Shown here piece after piece: positions 33,195 through 44,540 of a DNA stretch of 64,000 nt. The notes beneath the pieces were generated by a model, which saw only the letters and a list, made by a program, of their open reading frames with translations, was not told the origin of the DNA and ran no database searches. How positions within the stretch are numbered: position 1 is the stretch's first letter; the number at the start of each line of letters is the position of its first letter. The stretch comes from Ciborinia camelliae (taxonomy: Eukaryota; Ascomycota; Leotiomycetes; Helotiales; Sclerotiniaceae), in the NCBI GenBank assembly GCA_025890175.1, contig JANPYM010000012.1:275785-339784 (forward strand), written 5' to 3'. The position numbers were made by a program, and so were the translations under genes.

Positions 33195-35794
33195 ATGGAA
33201 GATGTCGAAGAACCTCAGTTTACTACCCTTTCGCAGAGAATTGCTGCTCTGAAGCAACAACAGGCGGGGAACTCTCCGGTCACTCACAATCACAATAATT
33301 CTTTAACAGTAGCCAAACGACCACCACCACCTCCTATCCCAAGTTCCGATCGACCTCCTCTTCCAACAAGACCCAAGACTGCCAATAATCCTCCAATTCA
33401 TACATATGGTTCTTCGGTGGCCCAAAAACCATTCAATGAACCAATTGGCACAAAGGCCAATTCATATCCAATTGATCGCGATACTCCGGTGAACAATTTC
33501 AAGAGTCCTGCTCTTCCCGCTCGAAATGCACCTCCTCCATTGCCCACGAGAAAGGTTTCGACTCCAGCTCTACCACCAAGGAGAGCTTCAACATCTACAC
33601 AATTGGCAAGAAGGGGTTCGGGAGATTCGACCATTTCACAAATGTCTACCGTGTCGGCCATGTCTCTGAACAGTTATGGTAGACCTTCATCTTCAATAAC
33701 ATCAATAGGGTCAACAGAAGGAAGAATGTTACCCCCTCCTTTGGATATGGCAAAATTGCCACCTCTACCACCTACCAGGAGGGAATTGCAGGAGAAGGCA
33801 AGACTAGAACAAAAGGCTAAGATGTCACTAGTTTCTGTAAGTATTATTAGTAGATTTTATACTATTTCTAGTTTTAGGATTAACAGGAATCATATTCAAC
33901 TCAATGTTCAAATGGAATATGAAATTTCAGGCGCAGTTATTGCAATATTCCTTCCAGCTCTCAACCTTCTTGATAGTACACAATTAACAAATTTATATCA
34001 CAGACCAAGTCAGCCCCTATTGTTCTCAAACAACCTCCCGTCATTGATCGTGATATGCCACCCAAAATGCCTTCAAGACCAACTGGACCACCTAAATTGC
34101 CTTTGAGATCCATTACAAATACCGAAGAAGAGAAGCCAATTGCTCTCCCACCACGAAGGTTACCACCTCCATCTACTACTCGTTCTACTTTATCTCTAGG
34201 CTTTGGCAATAAATCTACGGAAACACCAAATTCTACCCCAAAATCAGCACCGACATACCATAAATCACCCGGCCCCGCAGTCCAAGAATTGAACGCCAAC
34301 AATTTTGATCGTATTATTCTCTCGGGAAAGTTTGCTCTTGTGGACTTTTATGCTCCATATTGTAAATATTGTGTCGAGCTGGATCCACATTACAAACAGC
34401 TTGCCGAGGATTTTGCATTTGCTTCCGACAAACTTGTGATTGCGAAAGTTGATGTTAATGAACATGAATCTTTTCTGGCAAGATATGATATCCAACAATA
34501 TCCAACCATCATGTTCTTTAATGGAAACGGGGATGATCCGGAGAAGTATCAATACATGAGAGAAACGGATGCTATGACAAAGTTCTTGGCTGAAAAAACT
34601 GGAATATCACCATCTGATGCATCAAAAACTGGAGGAGTAGTACCACCACCTATTAACCTTAGATCCAAGCCAACTTCGGCTCAAGTCAAAGCTGTAAGTG
34701 TTGCTTCAACTACATCATCATCAATGGGCTGTCTCTTATGTCGAGACTTTTCTGGCCCGGATGAAATTGCATCAAAATATCCAAGAGAATTCCTTCCGAG
34801 ATCCCCTGATAATACAGGATATCTTGCTGATGTTCTTTGTCGTTCATTCAGTTCGCCAACTGATAAAGCTCGTGCGATCTTCATTTGGCTTCATCATAAC
34901 ATTGCTTATGACACTGGAGCCTTCTTTGGAAATCGTGTGAAAAATGTTACACCAGCCGATACTATCAAAACTGGATTGGCAGTTTGTGGTGGATACGCTG
35001 GTCTATTTACGGCTATTGCTCTCAAAGCAGGACTTGAAGCGATCATGGTAACTGGTCATGGAAAAGGATTCGGGTATACACCTCTCAAACCAGGCGAATC
35101 ATGTCCACCACCTAATCCTGGTGGTCATGCTTGGAATGCAGTTCGTATCGATGGAGGAGAATGGAAACTCATCGATGCATGTTGGGGATCTGGACAATTG
35201 GGAGATAATCAAACTTACAACAAGAATTTGATCTCTTCCTACTTCACCATGTCGAATGAAGAATTCGGCCTCAAACATTTCCCGGCCGATGAAGGACATT
35301 TCTTTAGAAATGACGGAAGAACAATCAGCTGGGAGGAATATTTCATCGGCAACAGAGCTGGTGAACCACTTCAAATCTTCGGCTCACCCGAAGACCAACA
35401 CGGCATCTCCCAAACTTCTTTCACGCCCCCTCAAAAATATATACACGCCTCCTCCACCAACTCAACCGAAATCATCCGTTTCCAATTCTCAAAAATCTGC
35501 ACGCATTTTGATTTCGAGCGGCACGGCCCGGGGAAACCGTATTGCATGGTTCTCAAAATTGGCGGGGCGGATGGCAGGAGTGAGGACATGGTCCCGTTGG
35601 ATTTCGATGGGTTTTGGTGGTGGCTGGATGTTCGGGTGGGCGAGTTGGGAGAGCACGGCAGGACGCTGAGTCTTTTTGCGGTGAAGACGGTGGATGGGAA
35701 GTGTGCGAGGGGGTTGGGGAAGGAGGGGTTTGAGAGGGTGAAGGGGAGGTGTGGGATGGGTTTTGATGGGGTTGCGGCTTGGGTTTTGGGGTGA
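33195..35794 (+). CDS. Proline-rich / thioredoxin / transglutaminase-like fusion protein
   Basis: Two exons (33195-33836 and 34004-35794) encode 810 residues; the 167-nt intron is phase 0. The start MEDVEEPQFTTLSQRIAAL matches the family's conserved N-terminus; an open frame continues upstream but is simple sequence. Residues 1-300 are disordered with SH3-ligand motifs (DRPPLPTRP, APPPLPTRK, LPPLPPTRR). Residues about 305-415 are a thioredoxin fold with a CKYC active site (334 and 337) and the cis-proline in YPTIMFF. From about 450 comes a transglutaminase-like domain with a candidate triad Cys542 (LAVCGGYAG), His589 (GGHAWN) and Asp605 (KLIDACWG). A C-terminal beta domain follows. Transglutaminase-core proteins with SH3 ligands include the cytokinesis factor Cyk3, so a cortical or septal role is plausible, but whether the triad is active is unknown. 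No signal peptide is present, so the thioredoxin domain is cytosolic. Confidence 0.9.
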
Positions 35795-37061
35795 TGGGTG
35801 GGTAGAGGGGGTAGAGGGTTGTGGGGGATTGGGGGTGGGGGGGGGATTGGGGGTGGGGGGGGTAATGATGAATTTTGGATAGATGGATGGCCATCATAGA
35901 TTGTTTGAGCTTATGGTTAGGTAGTTAATTCTTTGTTTGGGGGGTGGCATTGAGGTGTTGGGGTGTTGATGGGTAAACGGTTTCTATTTCTCTTTCTCTT
36001 TCCTTTTTCTTTTCTTTTCCTTTTGCATTGGAATTTGGATTGGGATTGGGATTGCAGCGTCGGCGTTAGCATTAGGTTCAATTAGGTTGTAAGGCATTGA
36101 TTACAATAGGTAGGAAGGAGGGAGGAAAGGTATACAGTACTTTCATATAGATATAGATATAGATATATATGTGTGTGTGTGTCTATGTCTATGTCTATAT
36201 CTATAATATCTTTATAGCATCATTCATAGCATCATTCATAGCATCATTCATAGCATCATTCATAGCATCATTCATAGCATCATTCATAGCATCATTCATA
36301 GCATCATTCATAGCATCAAATCTCCAAATCTCCAAAAATCCATCATCTTTCCAGAACCTATCTAATAAGATAAGATAAGCTAAGGTAAGATAAGTAAAAT
36401 AAAACAAAGTAGATGAACTCACTCGTAACTTACTTAGGTAGATTTAGATTTAGATTTAGATTTAGATTACAATAAACGCAAACAAATAAACAAACAAACA
36501 AGCAATCAATCCTCCACCGTTATTATTATTATCTTCATGATGAGAGGCTTTCACTCCCGTCCGTCTGTCCGTTTGTTCGTTATTTCAGAAATAAATTTAT
36601 GGATTGGATTGGATTGGATTGGGTTATTATAATTATAATTATAATTATAATTATAATTATAGGTACCTAGTAGGTAGGTAGGTAGGTAAATACTTAGGAA
36701 TCGAATCGAATCGAACCGAATCAAACCAAACCAGCAAACCAGGGAACCAAACCCGAATAGCCCCTAGCTTGATGAATACAATACCCTCTCATCTCACACC
36801 TCGTTCAACTACACGTGATGTGATGTGAGGATGGTTAGAGATCCCATCAATACTGATCTGATCTGATCTGATCTAACCACCCCCATGCCATCCATACAGT
36901 ACGATTGGGAACTGAAAGAAACGGAAATGAATAGAATGCATGGTGACCACACGAAAGATGACGGGACAAGAAAAACGAGTGATGCGCTTCCCGAGTCAAA
37001 GATCGAGTGTTTTCTTCCATTCATATTAATTACATCTAACCACCCCCTCCCCCCCTTCAAC
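35795..37061. other. Intergenic region with 12-bp satellite
   Basis: Begins with a G-rich 3' flank (GGGGGATTGGGGGTGGG, 35824-35861). It includes a TATAGA run, GTGTGTGT (36170-36181), the 12-bp ATTCATAGCATC array, TTTAGATTTAGATTTAGATT (about 36442-36468), TTATAATTATAATTA (about 36627-36660) and a GATCTGATCTGATCTGATCT run (36855-36876). No gene is seen. Confidence 0.5.
36206..36318. repeat. 12-bp tandem repeat
   Basis: About nine nearly perfect copies of ATTCATAGCATC. The unit length is a multiple of three, so both strands read through without stops (IASF and NDAM repeats), but no gene is implied. Confidence 0.93.
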
Positions 37062-38585
37062 CTACAACTTGGCCCTCTCCCTCTCTCTCTCCCCCTCCCC
37101 CTCCCTTTCCCTCTTCGCCAATCCCACAAACTTCCAACACAACTCACCCATGGGCCACCTCGCCATGGCATGAACCTCCGCCGTCGCACTACTCGCCTGT
37201 CTAACCGCCCACCTCGCCGCGATCCCCTGATAAATACACGTATTTCTAAAGAAACCAAACGCGACCCCCCACGACAAATCGGGTTCAGGGTTCCAGCCCG
37301 CCGTTTCGCGATACCAGGAGATTAAATCCGATTCGGATGGGAGACCGGGTAGGTTGGCGACGTCTCGGAATTGTGGGAGCGAGGCGAATTTCTTCTCGTG
37401 TAGAGCGGTGTAGGGTGAGAGGATGTTGGTTAGGTCGGAAAGGGGGTGCCCGATCGTAGACATTTCCCAGCTGGGGAAGGAGGAGGAGGTTAGTTTGTTT
37501 AGATTTCCTTGGTGGAAAGGAATTGAAAAAGGTCTGGGGAAAATAGAAATACATACTCCAAGATTCCAATAACCCTCGGTTCCGTTTTATGAAAAACCAA
37601 ATTATCAATCTTATAATCCCCATGAACCAATGTCCCTCGATCCTTGGGCTGATATTTCTTATCCTTGAAAAATTCCAATATCTCCTCAATATGCGGTATC
37701 TGACCCACGGGTTCCTTCGTCTCAATATCAACCGTCGACGCCTGTGCCGCACTTATCGTCCCAAAGGTCTTGATTTGACGATCGTAAAATCCGGCCGGTT
37801 TACCAAAACTACTCAGTCCAGCTTCCGATATATCAACGCGATGAAGTTTGGCGAGTGTGCGAATCGCATCATGCCACCTATTTTCACAACATATCAGTCA
37901 GTACTAGGTATTAACACCTCACCTCACCTCACTACAACACAACATAACCCAAGACATGCAAGCATCAAAATAAACCCCCCCAGCCAGCCCCCCTCCCCCG
38001 TTAAAAAAAAACAAAAAATCACATACATCTCTCTCCTCTCCTCCTCCCCCACACCCGGCATCCCAGGATCCTCAATAATCCTCCCATCCAAAAATTCCAT
38101 GATATAAAACGGCGTTCCGATGACCCCCTCATCTTCACACAAACAATAGGTTTTCGGGACCGGCACATCGGTTTTCTCCAGTGCGTGAATGACGCGATAT
38201 TCGCGCTCGACTTGATGAGCGGTTTTCGAGACCAATTTTCCGGGGGGGTTTCTTCCGCATCACGTATTTTTGGCCGTTAGATGCGTGGAGTTGATACGTG
38301 GGGTTGGATTGCCCGAATCCGAACTTGGAGGTTGGTTAGATGAGGAAGAGGAGGAGAGAAGAGGAGGAAGGAAGAGGGGGGAAGAGGAGAGAAGAGGAAT
38401 GGGTGGGTATGGATAGTATGGGGAGTAGATTGTGGATGGGAGAGTAGGAGAGTAGGAGAGTGGGAGATCGAAGGATGTGTACGAACCTGTTTAATCCCAA
38501 TCGGAATCTTGATTTCCGGAACATATTCCTCGATATATCTCTCCAACGCTTGGAGATCAATAGGTTGTCTTACGGGACCCGCCAT
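37062..38585 (-). CDS. Aminoglycoside phosphotransferase (APH)-family protein, frameshifted
   Basis: Four exons (38585-38487, 38323-38027, 37877-37557, 37470-37062). Translation continues correctly only if one base of a seven-G run (plus strand, about 38242-38248) is ignored: then exon 2 reads [13 protein letters not shown] and the model closes at 374 residues. Introns are 163, 149 and 86 nt. Kinase-fold landmarks are [12 protein letters not shown] (phosphate loop), the MRKKPPG lysine region, a YIMEFLDGR hinge, the catalytic [12 protein letters not shown] (about residue 217) and, restored by the third splice, [17 protein letters not shown]. This matches the phosphotransferase domain found alone in fungi and at the N-terminus of ACAD10/11, where it is linked to hydroxyacyl-CoA metabolism; antibiotic resistance is not implied. 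The last residues ([16 protein letters not shown]) are low-complexity. The frameshift may be a sequencing error, since run-length errors also appear in the adjacent duplicated segment. Confidence 0.85.
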
Positions 38586-38663
38586 GGTAGACTTGGATGA
38601 GAATTAAATGAGAATGAGAATGGTCGGTTTCTATTTGATTGGACGATGATCAAGTTTCACATC
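38586..38663. other. Short upstream region of the APH-family gene
   Basis: Unique sequence between the kinase start codon and the left copy of the duplicated segment. With the duplicated DNA it forms the divergent/tail region between the kinase gene and the 666-residue gene. Confidence 0.4.
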
Positions 38664-40391
38664 CGAATCAAAATCGTATATCGGTATGTATGTATGTGTA
38701 TACCTACAATTGGTGACATCTTATGAGGAGGAGGAGAGGAGAGGAGGAGAGGAGGATGAAGTTATTATACTTTTATACGTGTGACATAAGAACAGAAGAG
38801 AAGTGAGGCTGAGGTCCGACAGACATGACTTTGCCTCGGCATCGGTTTCAACAGGGGCAGGGGTGTGAAAAAGGACGCTAACCCCCGCGGAGCCGGGGAG
38901 GCGGGGAAACTACCTAGCAATTCATATATCTTTTAGGGTTAGGGTTAGGGTTAATTCCGCAGCAAAGTCACAATGAAATGACAATCACAAATCCAATCCC
39001 GCATGAGAAAAGAAAATGCTATCCATCAATATGCTAAAGGCACTAAGTAATACTCGAATAGCTTCGAGATAGGTAACAATTGATATTCATTCGTAGACGA
39101 TATATCAATACGTACTTGGGTTACTGGTGATATATATATATATAAATCCCACCTAATTCTTTCCATCCAAGAATCGACAGATTTTGCTCGCTCGCTCGCT
39201 ATGTAAATGTAAATGTAAATGCTCAAACATATATATACCCCCCGACCTCCGCTCCACACCTCCTTTCCCAAGTTATCTCCTCTTCGCTTCTCCTATTCCT
39301 TCCACCTTTTACCAAAATAATAATCTAATAACAATAACACCAAAATATCAAGGGGGAAAACAAGACAACCAACCAGCCTTGTATTAATGAGGACACGGAC
39401 AACACTCACCTGTTCAACATTCCCTCCCATATTTTACCCACAACAACAGTAGGAAGGAAACCCCAATTCCATTTAGATAGACATCCAACCCAAACTCCAT
39501 TTAAAAAAACCCCCCCCCATTCCCCTTCTATGGTTACAGTTGAAAGAAAATCGTCAAATGAGCAAGACTCGACCAAAAAAAAAATGAAAATATATATTTC
39601 ATGCTGTGATAGCTGTAGATTCATGATATGACATGCAAAATAAAAGGCAAGGGCAGATTCATCATCGAGATCAAGGTTCGTGGTCTATAATACAGAGATG
39701 TAAATGCGGGAGAAGAGGATAGGGAATCAATGGAAATAGATGGTAAATGATATCATCCTGAATGTGAAAGTATATCGAGGCAGATGGTGAGAATTCGATA
39801 CTCCATGTAATGAAACTGTGAGATGGAAATTCCCCGAATTTTTTTCTCGATCCACATTTCCTGGGAAAGGACAATCTAGAAATTCAAACTAGGCTGAACA
39901 CTCTTCCCTAACGTGATCTGACTTAAACTCAACGTCCTTGCATCATCCTTCCCAGTGTCAACGCTCAGTCTTGCACTTTCATGTCCGTATCCCTTTCCAG
40001 TTCCGAAAACTTCATCCCCAAAGTTTGGACCGCCCAATTCTTCATCGGGGGTTTTGAAGACTTCAGGACTTGCTGCATATGCATCATCATCGCTATCAAC
40101 ACCAAAGCCTTCGAATGTACTCTTAGACGATGATGTGGTATCGAGCATAGGAGCACCTCCAGTGACAGAATCCGGAGTGGGATATGAGGCGGATGCTATC
40201 GAGGGGTAGGAGGCAATTTGTTGTTGTAGTGTAAGAACAATATTTTCAAGGTGCTGACGAGCAGATTGTTCAGCTATGAACATGTTCATTAAATTCGTGT
40301 AGTGCTCCATTGTCAAAGGAGAATCTTTTTGGGTTGTAGGAGAGCTGGACTGAAGACCTCGAATAGTGGTTGAGGTTGAAAGAGGACGGCC
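38664..40391. repeat. Left copy of a 1.73-kb duplicated contig end
   Basis: This 1728-bp segment is repeated at 40402-42131. The copies differ, as far as I can see, only in two C-run lengths (6 vs 5 near 39238/40976 and 9 vs 12 near 39510/41250). It contains intergenic DNA, three TTAGGG units (38933-38950) and, at 39876-40391, the last 172 codons of the 666-residue gene. That partial coding stretch is cut by the N gap and should not be annotated as a second gene. An assembly artefact is much more likely than a biological duplication. Confidence 0.93.
38933..38950 (+). repeat. Interstitial telomere-type repeat (TTAGGG)3
   Basis: Three perfect TTAGGG units; the same bases recur at 40671-40688 in the duplicated copy. 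They are too few for a telomere and lie inside genic sequence. Confidence 0.9.
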
Positions 40392-40401
40392 NNNNNNNNN
40401 N
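40392..40401. other. Assembly gap (10 N) between duplicated ends
   Basis: Ten N bases joining two contigs whose ends are the same 1.73-kb sequence. The last base before the gap (40391) corresponds to 42131 and the first after it (40402) to 38664, so the ends overlap fully and the gap has no real length. Confidence 0.95.
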
Positions 40402-42131
40402 CGAATCAAAATCGTATATCGGTATGTATGTATGTGTATACCTACAATTGGTGACATCTTATGAGGAGGAGGAGAGGAGAGGAGGAGAGGAGGATGAAGT
40501 TATTATACTTTTATACGTGTGACATAAGAACAGAAGAGAAGTGAGGCTGAGGTCCGACAGACATGACTTTGCCTCGGCATCGGTTTCAACAGGGGCAGGG
40601 GTGTGAAAAAGGACGCTAACCCCCGCGGAGCCGGGGAGGCGGGGAAACTACCTAGCAATTCATATATCTTTTAGGGTTAGGGTTAGGGTTAATTCCGCAG
40701 CAAAGTCACAATGAAATGACAATCACAAATCCAATCCCGCATGAGAAAAGAAAATGCTATCCATCAATATGCTAAAGGCACTAAGTAATACTCGAATAGC
40801 TTCGAGATAGGTAACAATTGATATTCATTCGTAGACGATATATCAATACGTACTTGGGTTACTGGTGATATATATATATATAAATCCCACCTAATTCTTT
40901 CCATCCAAGAATCGACAGATTTTGCTCGCTCGCTCGCTATGTAAATGTAAATGTAAATGCTCAAACATATATATACCCCCGACCTCCGCTCCACACCTCC
41001 TTTCCCAAGTTATCTCCTCTTCGCTTCTCCTATTCCTTCCACCTTTTACCAAAATAATAATCTAATAACAATAACACCAAAATATCAAGGGGGAAAACAA
41101 GACAACCAACCAGCCTTGTATTAATGAGGACACGGACAACACTCACCTGTTCAACATTCCCTCCCATATTTTACCCACAACAACAGTAGGAAGGAAACCC
41201 CAATTCCATTTAGATAGACATCCAACCCAAACTCCATTTAAAAAAACCCCCCCCCCCCATTCCCCTTCTATGGTTACAGTTGAAAGAAAATCGTCAAATG
41301 AGCAAGACTCGACCAAAAAAAAAATGAAAATATATATTTCATGCTGTGATAGCTGTAGATTCATGATATGACATGCAAAATAAAAGGCAAGGGCAGATTC
41401 ATCATCGAGATCAAGGTTCGTGGTCTATAATACAGAGATGTAAATGCGGGAGAAGAGGATAGGGAATCAATGGAAATAGATGGTAAATGATATCATCCTG
41501 AATGTGAAAGTATATCGAGGCAGATGGTGAGAATTCGATACTCCATGTAATGAAACTGTGAGATGGAAATTCCCCGAATTTTTTTCTCGATCCACATTTC
41601 CTGGGAAAGGACAATCTAGAAATTCAAACTAGGCTGAACACTCTTCCCTAACGTGATCTGACTTAAACTCAACGTCCTTGCATCATCCTTCCCAGTGTCA
41701 ACGCTCAGTCTTGCACTTTCATGTCCGTATCCCTTTCCAGTTCCGAAAACTTCATCCCCAAAGTTTGGACCGCCCAATTCTTCATCGGGGGTTTTGAAGA
41801 CTTCAGGACTTGCTGCATATGCATCATCATCGCTATCAACACCAAAGCCTTCGAATGTACTCTTAGACGATGATGTGGTATCGAGCATAGGAGCACCTCC
41901 AGTGACAGAATCCGGAGTGGGATATGAGGCGGATGCTATCGAGGGGTAGGAGGCAATTTGTTGTTGTAGTGTAAGAACAATATTTTCAAGGTGCTGACGA
42001 GCAGATTGTTCAGCTATGAACATGTTCATTAAATTCGTGTAGTGCTCCATTGTCAAAGGAGAATCTTTTTGGGTTGTAGGAGAGCTGGACTGAAGACCTC
42101 GAATAGTGGTTGAGGTTGAAAGAGGACGGCC
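40402..42131. repeat. Right copy of the 1.73-kb duplicated contig end
   Basis: A 1730-bp counterpart of 38664-40391. This copy is continuous with the full 666-residue gene, so it is the one to keep. Confidence 0.93.
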
Positions 42132-43676
42132 GACGGTATGCGAACTGCTGAGTTGAATACGGTCATCTGTCGTAGCAACGTATGGGGTTGGGACTGTTTC
42201 ATCAAAGTCAGGACGGTAAGAATTATGAGACGAAGATGTGGAACGATGAGTGTTGTTTGAGGGTTGTCGATTTTGAGCGCCAAATTCGTGCCAATGTCGA
42301 TGCCGAGGTAAGACTGGCAAACTCAATTCCGAGCTATCAGTTGGAGGACGACGTGTAGAGGAACTGCGATCCCTTCTACCTCCTTTTGGAGGATCTTGGA
42401 GAGTGACATGATCACCATTTCCATTTAGTCGCCGATGAATCTGATATACCGTCTTCTCCATCTCAACCAGTCTAGACTCTATCCGATCAACCCTCGTTGC
42501 CAGATCAGCAGCCTGGGTAATCTTCATGCCGGTCAATTCACTCAAATGACCAAAATTGAATGGTTGTAGTTGATCCCGAGACTCTATTGGCCGTGGGCTT
42601 TCAGGATCATTCACTAATATTGGCTCTTCCGCTTCCGCCTTATGAGAAGATAATGGAGATAATGGTCCTGGATCGTAGCTTGATCTCCAGTACCGAATCT
42701 CATCACTGCGTCGTCTAGTCATTCCTCCAGCAACTCTTGCAGCTTCTCGCAATTGCCCAAGGGACCTTGAACGTCTGTTCGGATGACTGCCACTTGTGAC
42801 CGCCATTCCAATTGACCCAGTCCCGTCCTCCTCAGAAGGAGCGTTGCTGCCTTTAGCCTGGGCACTAGCAGGCCGAGGTGACAGACCCGTCCAGTTCGTA
42901 TAGCCTGGTGTTTTATCTGGCGTATACAATCTACCCGTTGTGACCCTTGTTCTTGTCGTTGTACTTTGTGTCTGTGTAGACATGCGATTCGGGTCCGGCT
43001 CTGTAATATTCTGTTCGTTTAGACTATTGTCGATGAAAGGGGAATGCGATCGAAGGGCTCGGTTAAACTCATTAATTGGCATTGAGGTAGAACGTTTGGG
43101 TGAGGTCGCGGCATTCATAGGACTTCGGTTGAGAGCAGTTGGGTCCTACAAATTATTAGACAATGGGAACGTAACGTAACGCAACGCGAATATATCTCTA
43201 CTTACACTACGGTGATGTTGTTCACTTTGCAGAGCATCAATGCCCCGCCTCTTATGTGACGCATCTTTCCGTTTCTTTCCAAATATTTTGCCAAACACTC
43301 CTCTAAGAGTCGATCTCTTTCGCGCAGGTTTCGAAATAATGGATCCTGATGGTCTGCCAACTGGCGATGAGCTCCTGGGAATACTGTAGTCCTCTGTCCG
43401 ACGTGAAGGGGGATTATAAGATGGTCGGTTAGATGGTATGGCACTATCTCGGCCAGAAATGGCAGACCCCCTCATAACTTTCTCGATTCCATCTGAATGA
43501 AGAGATCCAAGAGGAGGAGTTGCTATTGCTATACCAGTTCCTGGTGAACGAATGGGAAATTCGTCGTCGTCCTGTATTGGAATAGGAGCGGAAATCTTCC
43601 CACGGATGGTAGAGCCGGTATTTGTTCGACCTGAAGATTCCGACTTCCAGGTCCCGGCCTTAGAAAATTTACTCAT
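41616..43676 (-). CDS. Conserved hypothetical serine-rich protein with basic patch and coiled coils
   Basis: Two exons (43676-43206 and 43145-41616) with a 60-nt phase-0 intron give 666 residues. I do not recognise a named domain. The N-terminus (MSKFSKAGTWKSESSG) is polar, with a strongly basic amphipathic patch at about residues 120-147 (KPARKRSTLRGVFGKIFGKKRK) that could bind acidic lipids or act as a nuclear signal. The middle is Ser/Thr/Arg-rich with many possible phosphorylation sites (RRRSDEIRYWRSSYDPGPLS). Two short coiled-coil candidates follow (LATRVDRIESRLVEMEKTVY and a stretch around FIAEQSARQHLENIVLTLQQQ). The C-terminus is acidic, then ends LGKSVQPSLNF. The layout suggests a regulated scaffold-type protein; no function can be claimed. 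Its 3' 516 coding bases are repeated at 39876-40391. Confidence 0.85.
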
Positions 43677-44540
43677 CTTACTGAGATCTGCGTTCTATCT
43701 GTATTCATAAGTGGGTCGAGGATAAGGATACTGGCAAAGCTATTACGACAGTGGATTGTTTGATAGACGTGCAATGACACCTACACATATTCACAAGTTC
43801 CTTCGACGAGGAGAAGATTGGAATTTGGAAAGGAAAGTCTCAGTTTCCCTGGTCGGATTATACGTTGTTTTCACAATGGTTCATATATGTAAGTATATAT
43901 TTAAGTTAAGTAATGCTTCCGTATCGTATCGTATCGTTCAATATGTAATGGAATGGAATGCGTCGGGCCATATACCAAGGGCGGGGAATTTTATCGATCT
44001 AGGGCGCGCATCACACGTATCATATATTTCTGCGACGCCAGTAAGCTAATGACAAGGAGTGACCCATGAAACACAATAAATGACAAGAAGGGAAAATTGA
44101 AAGGATGGGGACTCGGGAGATCAATTCGAGAATAGAAACTTAAGGGACCAAAAGCCAAACCAACAAGAGTAAGGTGAGGTGGAATCAGTGGAATCAGTGG
44201 AATCAGGACGGAGTAGAAACAGTGGTATCATTTTCACCCCTGTTGAGGCGGCTGTATGGTGGTGGATAGACCGTGACGATGTATTATTGCCCATGGATGG
44301 ATTCTCTCATGGATGGATTCTCTCATGGATTGATTCTGTTATTAGCCACCTGAAGAGGAAGTTTGAAGCAACCTACTCGAGTGTGGATATAAGATATGAG
44401 CAACGAGCTTTGCCTCCGGCCCCTCGGTGCCGGGAAAAACGATTCGCCTCGCTGCGCTCGTCGAATCATTTTTCAGGGCACCTTAGGACCTACTGCGCAG
44501 CTCGTCTGCCGGAGGCTATCAGATACCTAATCTGGTAATA
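43677..44540. other. Intergenic region ending in a nested hairpin
   Basis: Upstream of the 666-residue gene. Contains CGTATCGTATCGTATCGT (43922-43937), three GTGGAATCA units (44179-44205), a repeated CATGGATGGATTCTCT unit (about 44290-44330) and the GC-rich hairpin annotated separately. Frames here are short and unconvincing. Confidence 0.5.
44412..44516. other. Nested GC-rich inverted repeat
   Basis: The outer arms GCCTCCGGC (44412-44420) and GCCGGAGGC (44508-44516) are perfect inverted copies. Inside, GGTGCCGGGAAAAACGATTCG (44426-44446) pairs with 44462-44482 with three mismatches, around the loop CCTCGCTGCGCTCGT. The whole can fold as a stacked hairpin and stands right at the edge of the AT-rich block. 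Confidence 0.75.

Noticed and set aside
36169..36378. 69-codon frame of IASFIASF repeats
   Set aside because: Produced by the 12-bp satellite, whose unit is a multiple of three.
38933..38950. Telomere or chromosome end
   Set aside because: Only three units, surrounded by genes on both sides.
39876..40457. A second gene like the 666-residue protein, reading through the N gap
   Set aside because: It is the truncated end of the same gene in a falsely duplicated contig end, joined across N bases to unrelated upstream DNA.
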